Origin: Alphaproteobacteria bacterium
GTDB taxonomy: Bacteria; Pseudomonadota; Alphaproteobacteria; Sphingomonadales; Sphingomonadaceae
Length of the DNA: 7,519 nt
NCBI GenBank assembly: GCA_028293055.1
Contig: JAQGLD010000284.1
Coordinates: 1-7,519, forward strand
Direction of reading: 5' to 3'
Each line of letters begins with the position of its first letter. Positions within the stretch are counted from its first letter, which is position 1. This document shows, piece after piece, positions 1 to 4,994 of the stretch. The notes under the pieces were generated by a model. It ran no database searches and had not been told where the DNA came from. It saw nothing but the letters and a program-made list of their open reading frames with translations. The position numbers and the translations under genes are program-made.

Positions 1-154
1 GGACTTCCGGATTGGCGACGTCGAGGATCGAGCCGCAATATTCGCAGGCGACGGTGACGGTGTAGCCGGCGGCGCGCAGGGTGACGGTCCCGCCGCAGGC
101 CGGACAGGTCAGCGCCTTGACCGCAGGCGCCGGCTGGGAGGCCGCCGTCGCCAT
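1..154 (-). CDS. Zinc-ribbon DUF4178-type protein, N-terminal part only (3' end beyond window)
   Basis: Only the first 51 codons are in the window; the gene runs off the left edge. The visible part is a short Ala/Pro leader followed by a treble-clef or zinc-ribbon pair of knuckles: Cys17-Pro-Ala-Cys20-Gly and Cys37-Glu-Tyr-Cys40-Gly, ready to bind one zinc ion. The same arrangement opens the upstream neighbour (CPSCG and CDYC), so the two look like tandem paralogues. The ATG at 154-152 follows the neighbour's TGA (157-155) with no base between, which implies translational coupling. The DUF4178 part itself lies outside the window, so the family call rests on the zinc ribbon and the neighbour. 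No signal peptide or membrane helix is visible. Function is unknown; a role beside the SPFH protein is inferred from context only. Confidence 0.75.
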   Translation of the reverse strand, partial: MATAASQPAPAVKALTCPACGGTVTLRAAGYTVTVACEYCGSILDVANPEV

Positions 155-829
155 TCAGGCGGCCTTGAAGACCGGGAGCGACCAGCCGTCCATCTCGCGC
201 AGGCCGGACGGAGCCAGTTCGTCCAGCGTCACATAGCGGCCGTCATAATAATCGGCTTCCTTGCCGTCGCGCTGCAGGCTGGCGCAGCGGCCCGAGGCCG
301 AGCGGAGGTCGACGCTGAAGATCGTCCATCCGGCCGGGGCGGTGAAGGGCAGCTCTCCCTCGGCGGCGATGCAGGTGACGTGGCGGGCGTCCGAGACGAT
401 GAGAGTCTCGCCGTCCACCTGTGCCTCGGTGCCGACCGGCACCTCGCCGCCAGCGGCCAGCGTCTCGATCGCCTTGTCATGGAGATCGCCGACAGGCCGC
501 TCCCTGAGCAGCATCAGCTGGCCCATCGCTTCCCCGAGCCAGGCGTTCGAGCCGTCGGCGAACAGCAGCAGCCATTCGTTCCACGAGCCATCGGTCCAGC
601 CCCAGCGGACGCGGCCAATGACTTCGAAGTCCTGCGCCTCGAACCGCCCACTGGTCCCGATCCGGATCGGGCTGACATCGAACGGCAGCTCGGCGGCCTT
701 TCCGATCGCGCTGACATCGTCGCCGCTGCGCACGACCATCGTCCGGCAATAGTCGCACACCCGCGCCGGCAAAGCGGCGGAGCGAAACACGATATCGGCT
801 CCGCAGCTCGGGCAGGAAACCTTTACCAT
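155..829 (-). CDS. Zinc-ribbon DUF4178 domain protein
   Basis: A 224-residue soluble protein of unknown biochemical role. It starts with a zinc ribbon (Cys6-Pro-Ser-Cys9-Gly and Cys25-Asp-Tyr-Cys28), followed by two beta-rich segments of DUF4178 type. The first, about residues 55-110, includes the run GRVRWGWTDGSWNEWLLLF and then DGSNAWLGE. The second, about 135-205, includes AEGELPF and ends in YYDGRYVTLDEL. I chose the ATG at 829-827 over an in-frame one at 889 because the zinc ribbon starts six residues after it, and because the longer form would overlap the upstream SPFH gene by 41 bases. The spacing to the SPFH stop is 19 bases, with no strong ribosome-binding site. No signal peptide or membrane helix is seen. 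It probably shares a transcript with the SPFH gene upstream and the second zinc-ribbon gene downstream. DUF4178 genes are known to occur with DUF350 membrane proteins, PspA-like proteins and aminopropyltransferases in envelope-associated gene groups; the role here is inferred. Confidence 0.85.
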   Translation of the reverse strand: MVKVSCPSCGADIVFRSAALPARVCDYCRTMVVRSGDDVSAIGKAAELPFDVSPIRIGTSGRFEAQDFEVIGRVRWGWTDGSWNEWLLLFADGSNAWLGEAMGQLMLLRERPVGDLHDKAIETLAAGGEVPVGTEAQVDGETLIVSDARHVTCIAAEGELPFTAPAGWTIFSVDLRSASGRCASLQRDGKEADYYDGRYVTLDELAPSGLREMDGWSLPVFKAA

Positions 830-848
830 GTCGGGGCGACTCCGCGAC

Positions 849-1832
849 TCAGCGGATCCGACCCAGCAGCTCGGCCTTCTTGCTGTCAAACTCCTGCTGG
901 CTGATCGCGCCGGCGGTCAGCAATTGGTGGAGGCGCCCGATCATCGCGAACGGGTCCTCGGCCTGGCCGCCGGCGGCCCCGCCTCCGCCGCTCAGGCCAG
1001 CGGCCATCGCCTGGCCCATCGCCAGCCCGGCGCCCATGCCGACCCCGGCGCCGGCAGCGCCGCCCGGCTGGGCGGCCGCCGCCTCGATCGCCTCGGCGCC
1101 CTGGAACTTGGCGTAGCGGTCGAGGTCGCCGATCATCCGCATCGAGCTCGCCTTGTCGAGATGCTTCTGCACCTCCTCGGGAAGCGACAGGCTCTCGACG
1201 AAGAAGCTGGTCACCTTGAGGCCCCATTGGGCGAGCGACGAATCGACCGCCGTCTTCAGCGCCTCGGACAAAGCGGTCTGATTGCCGGCGAGATCGAGGA
1301 AGGGGGTGGAACCGCCGCCAAGCCCGGTCGCCAGCGCGGTGGCGATCGCGCCGCGCAGCTGAGGCTCGATATCCTCGACCCGGAGCTGCTCGAGAGTCCC
1401 CATCAGCTTGATCGCGAACGGAGCGACATCGTCGATCCGGAAGGAATAGGTGCCGAAGGCCCGGATGCGCAGCGGGCCGAGTTCCTTGTCGCGGATCGTG
1501 ACCGGCTGCTGGGTGCCCCATTTGCGGTTGATCTGCTCCTTCTGCGAGAAGAAGTAGATGTCCGACTTGAATGGCGAGGCGAACGCCTTGTCCCAGTTCA
1601 TCAGTGAGGTGAGCAAGGGAAGGTTCTGGGTTTCGAGCGTGTGCAGGCCCGGGCCGAACACGTCGGCCACCCTGCCCTCGTTGATGAAGGCCGCCATCTG
1701 GCCCTCGCGTACGGTGAGCTGGGCTCCGTTCTGGATCTCGCGATCCTGGATCGGATAGCGGACCGCGAGCAACCCCGGCTCCTCGGTCCAGTCGATGACA
1801 TCGATGAACTGCTTCGAAAGGAAGTCGAACAC
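849..1832 (-). CDS. SPFH-domain protein (YdjI / 'virion core protein' type) with C-terminal SHOCT domain
   Basis: A 327-residue member of the SPFH (stomatin/prohibitin/flotillin) superfamily, of the bacterial YdjI branch often labelled 'virion core protein'. Residues about 25-225 form the SPFH body (for example AFINEGRVADVFGPGLHTL and RIRAFGTYSFRI). Residues 228-250, with MRMIGDLDRYAKFQGAEAI, match the conserved stretch after the domain. A Gly/Ala/Met-rich linker runs from 251 to 292, and a SHOCT helix pair (AMIGRLHQLLTAGAISQQEF...) from about 294 to 326. There is no N-terminal membrane helix, so any membrane contact is peripheral or goes through partners. In B. subtilis YdjI works with YdjG/YdjH and a PspA-like protein at the membrane; the zinc-ribbon genes just downstream fit such a setting. 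The start is GTG at 1832-1830, supported by GGGAG seven bases upstream. Family call is firm, function inferred. Confidence 0.9.
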   Translation of the reverse strand: MFDFLSKQFIDVIDWTEEPGLLAVRYPIQDREIQNGAQLTVREGQMAAFINEGRVADVFGPGLHTLETQNLPLLTSLMNWDKAFASPFKSDIYFFSQKEQINRKWGTQQPVTIRDKELGPLRIRAFGTYSFRIDDVAPFAIKLMGTLEQLRVEDIEPQLRGAIATALATGLGGGSTPFLDLAGNQTALSEALKTAVDSSLAQWGLKVTSFFVESLSLPEEVQKHLDKASSMRMIGDLDRYAKFQGAEAIEAAAAQPGGAAGAGVGMGAGLAMGQAMAAGLSGGGGAAGGQAEDPFAMIGRLHQLLTAGAISQQEFDSKKAELLGRIR

Positions 1833-1839
1833 GTCCTGT

Positions 1840-1844
1840 CTCCC
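1840..1844 (-). promoter_or_regulatory. Ribosome-binding site fixing the GTG start of the SPFH gene
   Basis: GGGAG on the minus strand lies seven bases before the GTG at 1832-1830. The protein read from there begins MFDFLSKQFIDVIDW, the usual N-terminus for this family, so the non-ATG start is well supported. Confidence 0.75.
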
Positions 1845-1900
1845 GCGCCTGGTGTATTGCCAGACTAACGCGCTTTGACCGCGAGCGGAACAGAAATCGG

Positions 1901-1943
1901 TAGGGGAGTCCTCTCCCGTTTAGGGGAGCGGAGGAAAGCCCCT
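1901..1943 (-). terminator. Cluster of short hairpins after atpF; possible weak terminator or attenuator
   Basis: Just past the atpF stop, the minus strand reads CTCCCC-TAAAC-GGGAG-AGGA-CTCCCC. The central GGGAG (1917-1913) can pair with CTCCC on either side (1928-1924 or 1908-1904), giving two mutually exclusive five-base-pair stems. The outer arms are a direct repeat, taggggag on the plus strand at 1901-1908 and 1921-1928. A third option pairs AGGGG at 1922-1926 with CCCCT at 1939-1943. There is no good T-run behind any of them, so a classic intrinsic terminator is not shown. The element may only reduce read-through from atp into the SPFH gene, or do nothing. Confidence 0.3.
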
Positions 1944-2539
1944 CAGTGCGTGCTGCCGAGACCTTCGATCGTGCGGTCGACCAGCGCCTTGTCGGTGGCG
2001 GCGTTCATTTCCTCGGAGATGAGTCGGCCGGCGGCGGTCGCAGCGGCGCTGGCCGCGCGGGCGCGGACCTGCTCGAGCGCGTGGCGCTCGGCGGCTGCGA
2101 TCTTGTCCTCGGCCATGCGGGTGCGGCGCTCGATCAGGGCGGCGGTATCGGCCTTGGCCTGCTCGACCAGGGCGTCGGCCTCGTGGCGGGCGCGCTCGAG
2201 CATCGTCGCCCGCTCGCTATCCGCCGCGGCGGCCTTGGCCTGATATTCGGCACGAAGCGATTCGGCTTCGGCGCGAAGCTCGGCCGCCTCGTCGAGCTGC
2301 TGGCGGATCGTCGCGATCTTGCTGTCGAGCCCGGCGGCGATCGCGGCCGGGACCTTCTTCCACAGGAAGATGATGATCACCACGACCATCGCCAGGGCGA
2401 TGAACGCCGGAGCCTCGAGGCCGAACGCGGTCGGCTCGGCCTCGTGGCCAGGCTGCTGGGTGCCGGCGACGGTCCCGTCGTGCGTGGCGACGCTCTTTTC
2501 GGTCACCGTGGCGGCCTGGGCGGCGGGTTGATCAGCCAT
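1943..2539 (-). CDS. atpF: F0F1 ATP synthase subunit b
   Basis: Subunit b of the peripheral stalk, which holds the F1 head still against the rotating c-ring. The 198-residue protein has a hydrophilic N-terminal extension of about 40 residues, one membrane helix at about 43-60 (APAFIALAMVVVIIIFLW), then KKVPAAI and a long charged, Ala/Glu/Arg-rich coiled coil to about residue 175. The extension makes it longer than the roughly 156-residue E. coli b subunit; extended b subunits of this kind are common in sphingomonads. The ATG at 2539-2537 overlaps the end of the b' gene by eight bases, and AAGGAAG lies a few bases upstream, so coupled translation is likely. It is the last gene of the F0 operon. 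That b rather than b' is the second of the pair follows the usual alphaproteobacterial order. Confidence 0.93.
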   Translation of the reverse strand: MADQPAAQAATVTEKSVATHDGTVAGTQQPGHEAEPTAFGLEAPAFIALAMVVVIIIFLWKKVPAAIAAGLDSKIATIRQQLDEAAELRAEAESLRAEYQAKAAAADSERATMLERARHEADALVEQAKADTAALIERRTRMAEDKIAAAERHALEQVRARAASAAATAAGRLISEEMNAATDKALVDRTIEGLGSTH

Positions 2540-3023
2540 TGAGCGCTTCCTTCACCGCGGCGGCGGCGCGCTCGCGGCTGACCGAGACTCCCGCCAGCTT
2601 GGTCACCATTTCCTGCGCGGCCTCGGCGGCGACGCCCTCGATCTCGGCCATCGCAGCCTCGGTCGCAGCCTGGATCTTCGCCTCAGCGGCGTCGATCCGG
2701 GCGGTGGCGTCGGCGTCGGCCGACTTGATCCGCAACTCCGCCTCGCGCGCCGTCTCTACCTTCGCGGCGGCGGTGAGCTTCATCGCCTCGGCCCGGCTCT
2801 CGTCCATCCGCGCGCGCCAGGCGGCCTCGGTCTCGTCGGCCGCCGCGCGGGCGCGCTCGGCTTCGGCGAGATCCTCGGAGATGCGCCTCGAGCGTGCTTC
2901 GACCGTCGACTGGATCTTGGGCAGCATGGTCCGGCCGATGCCGAAGAACAGCACGCCGAAGACGAGCAGCAGCCAGAAGATCTGCGAGGCGTAGATGAGC
3001 GGGAGTTGGGTGATCTGAGGCAT
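2532..3023 (-). CDS. atpF': F0F1 ATP synthase subunit b'
   Basis: Second, diverged b-type stalk subunit (b'), which pairs with b as a heterodimer; having both is typical of alphaproteobacteria and photosynthetic bacteria. The 163-residue protein has a short N-terminus (MPQITQLPLIYASQIFW), one membrane helix at about 11-31, the conserved-looking LPKIQSTVEARSRRI junction, and then a continuous charged coiled coil rich in Ala, Glu and Arg to about residue 145. The ATG at 3023-3021 is preceded by AAGGG six bases upstream. It lies 45 bases after atpE, with a hairpin in between, and its stop codon sits inside the start of atpF (eight-base overlap). Some databases give this gene the name atpG or atpX; b' is chosen by position and length. 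Confidence 0.92.
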   Translation of the reverse strand: MPQITQLPLIYASQIFWLLLVFGVLFFGIGRTMLPKIQSTVEARSRRISEDLAEAERARAAADETEAAWRARMDESRAEAMKLTAAAKVETAREAELRIKSADADATARIDAAEAKIQAATEAAMAEIEGVAAEAAQEMVTKLAGVSVSRERAAAAVKEALNG

Positions 3024-3039
3024 GAATTTCCCTTACCGC

Positions 3040-3067
3040 GCGAAGCCGAAGCTCCGGCGCGGCTCGC
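3040..3067 (-). promoter_or_regulatory. Intercistronic hairpin between atpE and the b' gene
   Basis: On the minus strand, GCGAGCCG (3067-3060) pairs with CGGC-T-TCGC (3048-3040), giving an eight-base-pair stem with one bulged T and an 11-base loop. It lies directly after the atpE stop and before the b' ribosome-binding site. Subunit c is needed in about ten copies per complex against one b', so a stem protecting the 3' end of the upstream message, or reducing read-through, would make sense. That role is an inference; there is no T-run for a full terminator. Confidence 0.4.
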
Positions 3068-3068
3068 T

Positions 3069-3296
3069 TCAGCGGGCGTAGAGGATGATCATCGCCACGG
3101 CGAAGGCGATCAGGCCCAGCAGCTCGGCGGCGGCGAAGCCGATGAACAGCCGGCCCTGCTGGCCGTCGGCGGCGGCCGGATTGCGCAGCGCGCTGGTCAG
3201 GAACGAACCGAAGACGATTCCGACGCCGATGGCGGCGGTGCCAACGCCGATCGCCGCGAGGCCGGCGCCGATCACTTGTGCAGCTGCGAGATCCAT
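3069..3296 (-). CDS. atpE: F0F1 ATP synthase subunit c
   Basis: The proteolipid that forms the proton-driven rotor ring in the cytoplasmic membrane. At 75 residues it is a normal-length hairpin of two membrane helices. Helix 1 (about 7-30) carries the Gly/Ala-rich packing face (GVGTAAIGVGIVFG). The polar cytoplasmic loop contains Arg38-Asn39-Pro40 and Gln46, the contact to the central stalk. Helix 2 (about 50-73) carries the proton-binding carboxylate Glu58 in GFAAAELLGLI. The residues around Glu58 do not show the pattern of a sodium-binding ring, so proton use is expected. The ATG at 3296-3294 has AAGGAG six bases upstream, the strongest ribosome-binding site in the operon, which fits the high copy number needed. 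It lies 30 bases after atpB. Confidence 0.97.
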   Translation of the reverse strand: MDLAAAQVIGAGLAAIGVGTAAIGVGIVFGSFLTSALRNPAAADGQQGRLFIGFAAAELLGLIAFAVAMIILYAR

Positions 3297-3326
3297 GAGT
3301 AACTCCTTCGTTTAAGCGTTGTAAAA

Positions 3327-4103
3327 TCAGTGAAGATTGATCGCATCGTTGAGATAGAGCGAGGTCAGAAGCGCGAACACATAGGCCTGGATCGCGCAGA
3401 CCAGCAGCTCGAGCGCGGCGACTCCGACGATGAACAGGAAGCTGAGCACGCTGATCCCCCAGCCCATCGGACCGGCGTTGAATCCGGAGACGATGAAGCT
3501 TCCAAACACTTCCATCAGGATGTGGCCGGCGATCATCGCGACGAACAGTCGCAGGCCAAGGCTGAACGGACGCACCATGAACGAGATGAACTCGATCGGC
3601 GCGATAAGCGGGATCATGCCGAGCGGTGTGCCGTGCGGAATGAACAGGGAGAAGAATTTCAACCCATGCTTCCAGAAGCCAACGATCAGAACGATCGAGA
3701 AGCTCATGATCGCGAGCACGCCGGTGACGCTGAAATGGCTGGTCGCGGTGAACGAATGCAGGCCAGGGATGATTGCCAGCGGCATCAGGCCGAGCAAATT
3801 GGCGACCAGGATGAACGTGAACAGCGAGAAGATGTAGGGCGTGAAGCGCTTGCCCTTGGGTCCGATATTCACATCGACCATCGACTGGACGAAGCCGGTC
3901 AGCCCCTCGACCGCGGCCTGCCAGCGGCCGGGGACGAGCTCGCGCTTCATCCCGCCGAGCATGAACACCCAGATCAGCAGCAGGGTGATCACCATCCACA
4001 AGGCGCTGTTGGTGAAGCTGATGTCGTAGGCGCCGATCTTCAGCGCCGGGCCGATCGCCTCGACGGTGAACTGATGCATCGGATCGATCTTGCTTGAAGC
4101 CAC
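3327..4103 (-). CDS. atpB: F0F1 ATP synthase subunit a
   Basis: The stationary membrane subunit that forms the two proton half-channels next to the c-ring. Read from the GTG at 4103-4101 it has 258 residues, starting VASSKIDPMHQFTVE, with hydrophobic helices at about 33-50, 90-112, 125-143, 163-176, 180-206 and 217-247. The essential arginine is Arg185 in SLGLRLFVAMIAGH. His194 stands where E. coli has Glu219, and Glu232 stands where E. coli has His245; this paired swap is known from mitochondria and alphaproteobacteria. Gln239 matches E. coli Gln252. I prefer the GTG start because AAGGG lies nine bases upstream and it leaves a 16-base gap after atpI. An in-frame ATG at 4172 would overlap atpI by 53 bases and add a non-family leader, and ATG at 4079 would lose the SSKIDP segment. 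Confidence 0.95.
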   Translation of the reverse strand: MASSKIDPMHQFTVEAIGPALKIGAYDISFTNSALWMVITLLLIWVFMLGGMKRELVPGRWQAAVEGLTGFVQSMVDVNIGPKGKRFTPYIFSLFTFILVANLLGLMPLAIIPGLHSFTATSHFSVTGVLAIMSFSIVLIVGFWKHGLKFFSLFIPHGTPLGMIPLIAPIEFISFMVRPFSLGLRLFVAMIAGHILMEVFGSFIVSGFNAGPMGWGISVLSFLFIVGVAALELLVCAIQAYVFALLTSLYLNDAINLH

Positions 4104-4112
4104 GCTTCGCAA

Positions 4113-4117
4113 CCCTT
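4113..4117 (-). promoter_or_regulatory. Ribosome-binding site supporting the GTG start of atpB
   Basis: AAGGG on the minus strand lies nine bases before the GTG at 4103-4101, in the short gap and end of atpI. It is modest in strength, but it is the better of the candidates, and the resulting N-terminus SSKIDPMHQF fits subunit a of related bacteria. Confidence 0.55.
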
Positions 4118-4119
4118 GT

Positions 4120-4452
4120 TCAGCCGGCGCCCGGCCCGTTTCCGGGCGGCGTCCTTGAAAGACGAATGACATTCCTGACGCCGACCGCGAACCCGAGGAA
4201 GAGCAGCGACAGCAGCAACCAGGGAGAGGTTCCCAGCCAGCGGTCGAGCAGCCAGCCGATGAGCCCCCCGCCGAACGGAGCCCCGATCAGTTCGCCGAGC
4301 ACGCGCTGGCCGAGCCGTGTATTCGGATCCGGCCGCTGCGTCCCCGTCCTGACCGCTTCCGCCTGCTTTGCCCGGCTGAGCCGCTCGTCGAGCGAATTCA
4401 GCCGTGCATCCTCGGGAAGCCCAGGGCCCAGCGGAGGATCGCTTTCCGTCAT
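4120..4452 (-). CDS. atpI: ATP synthase accessory protein AtpI/AtpZ family
   Basis: A small membrane protein that leads many atp operons. Relatives have been proposed to help assemble the c-ring or to move Mg2+/Ca2+; it is not a structural part of the finished enzyme. The 110-residue protein has a charged N-terminal half (1-48), then two membrane helices at about 50-70 (including GELIGAPFGGGLIGWLLDRW) and 78-96 (WLLLSLLFLGFAVGVRNVI), and a short Pro/Gly tail. The Gly-rich first helix followed by LLDRW and the GVRNVIRL ending are typical of the alphaproteobacterial family. The ATG at 4452-4450 has AGGAG six bases upstream. It is the first gene after the promoter at 4539-4567. Confidence 0.92.
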   Translation of the reverse strand: MTESDPPLGPGLPEDARLNSLDERLSRAKQAEAVRTGTQRPDPNTRLGQRVLGELIGAPFGGGLIGWLLDRWLGTSPWLLLSLLFLGFAVGVRNVIRLSRTPPGNGPGAG

Positions 4453-4458
4453 GTCTTA

Positions 4459-4463
4459 CTCCT
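4459..4463 (-). promoter_or_regulatory. Ribosome-binding site of atpI
   Basis: AGGAG on the minus strand, six bases before the atpI ATG. It is an optimal match at optimal spacing, so translation of the operon's first gene should be efficient. Confidence 0.7.
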
Positions 4464-4538
4464 GTGCGGCCGCGCCCGAAGAAACGAGGTGCGACAAGGG
4501 CGTGGGACATGCCGGCGAACGACCGCCAAGGCGCCGCT

Positions 4539-4567
4539 CCTTTAGGAAGGGGGACCGGCCAAGTCAA
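4539..4567 (-). promoter_or_regulatory. Sigma-70-type promoter of the F0 atp operon
   Basis: The minus strand shows TTGACT (4567-4562), a spacer of exactly 17 bases with a run of five C, and TAAAGG (4544-4539). The -35 box differs from TTGACA at the last base; the -10 box is less canonical. Initiation would be expected near 4532, giving an untranslated leader of about 80 bases before the atpI ATG. The position directly upstream of the operon, the correct orientation and the exact spacing make this the best promoter candidate in the window. No start site has been measured. Confidence 0.65.
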
Positions 4568-4620
4568 CACATGCTGCAGTGCGGCATCGACGGTGGCGGG
4601 CGAACCATTCGGCTCTGCTC

Positions 4621-4632
4621 GCCGGCGCCGGC
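4621..4632. repeat. 12-base perfect palindrome in the atpI / small-gene divergent region
   Basis: GCCGGCGCCGGC is identical to its reverse complement. It lies about 54 bases upstream of the atp -35 box and about 90 bases upstream of the small membrane-protein gene. A palindrome of this size in an intergenic region could be a regulator site, but in DNA this rich in GC such a sequence also arises easily by chance. Confidence 0.3.
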
Positions 4633-4653
4633 CATCGAGCGGCCGACCCGCGC

Positions 4654-4675
4654 AAAAAAAGCCATCGCATGCGGC
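4654..4675. other. A7 tract next to a GCATGC-containing weak stem
   Basis: Seven A residues on the plus strand (4654-4660) stand out in very GC-rich DNA. Read on the minus strand they form T7 directly after GCCGCATGCGATGGC, whose ends can form a four-base-pair stem, so a weak terminator for antisense transcripts is possible. Read on the plus strand, the A-tract lies about 40-45 bases before ATG 4700, where an upstream promoter element would sit if transcription began near that codon. Neither reading is established. Confidence 0.25.
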
Positions 4676-4720
4676 GGGAAGTTGGATTAGTCTGATTCCA
4701 TGCGGCGGAGCCAACCCTCC

Positions 4721-4975
4721 ATGACCCAGCACGGCTTGCTGGTGAACCTTGCCCTGCTGGGCATGCTCAGCCTGTTCATGTTCATCTGCGTGAGCGGAGC
4801 GCTCGCCGGGCTGGACAGCATCCGAAAGGCCCAGCCGCTCGACTTCATGGCGCCGGCCTGGTTCGTCGCCAGCGCCATGGGCGTGGTCTGCATCGCGCTC
4901 ATCTCGGTTGCTTTCGTGGTCGAGATCGCCAGGGACCTGCTGTCGAGGAGAGGCCTGGGCGGCCGCCGGCGGTGA
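4721..4975 (+). CDS. Small two-helix membrane protein of unknown function
   Basis: I do not recognise this gene. Read from ATG 4721 it has 84 residues with two hydrophobic helices, at about 8-30 (LVNLALLGMLSLFMFICVSG) and 45-69 (APAWFVASAMGVVCIALISV), joined by a short polar loop (LDSIRKAQPLD). It ends in a strongly basic tail (RDLLSRRGLGGRRR). By the positive-inside rule both ends should face the cytoplasm. Each helix holds one cysteine (Cys23, Cys57). Third codon positions are almost all G or C, as in the neighbours, which supports a real gene. GGAG at 4707-4710 is ten bases before this ATG. An in-frame ATG at 4700 would add MRRSQPS, with no better site. The gene diverges from the atp operon and converges on ydbL with 19 bases between the stops. 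No function is proposed. Confidence 0.65.
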   Translation: MTQHGLLVNLALLGMLSLFMFICVSGALAGLDSIRKAQPLDFMAPAWFVASAMGVVCIALISVAFVVEIARDLLSRRGLGGRRR

Positions 4976-4994
4976 AGCAGGCCGCAGGCTCCGA

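Noticed and set aside
828..1607. Plus-strand open frame of 259 codons opposite the SPFH gene
   Set aside because: It mirrors the GC-rich codons of the SPFH gene, has an Arg/Ala/Gly/His-heavy composition typical of a shadow frame, and no recognisable fold.
1845..1880. CAATAC as a -10 box for the SPFH gene
   Set aside because: No acceptable -35 box lies 16-18 bases upstream, so a dedicated promoter cannot be supported from sequence alone.
1887..1920. GGAAC...CGTT as an EcfG-type stress promoter upstream of the SPFH gene
   Set aside because: The spacing is about 25 bases instead of the 16-18 expected, and the motif is on the plus strand, facing away from the SPFH gene.
2683..3999. 438-codon minus-strand open frame crossing b', atpE and atpB
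   Set aside because: It runs out of frame through three certain genes and is full of Arg and Ala, an artefact of high GC content.
4687..4902. 71-codon minus-strand frame opposite the small membrane-protein gene
   Set aside because: Its third codon positions are not G/C biased, while the plus-strand frame there has strong bias and two clear membrane helices.
4951..4994. GC-rich palindrome GGCGGCCGCC and GCCTG/CAGGC arms near the convergent stops as a bidirectional terminator
   Set aside because: The palindrome is inside the coding end of the small gene and no T-run follows on either strand.
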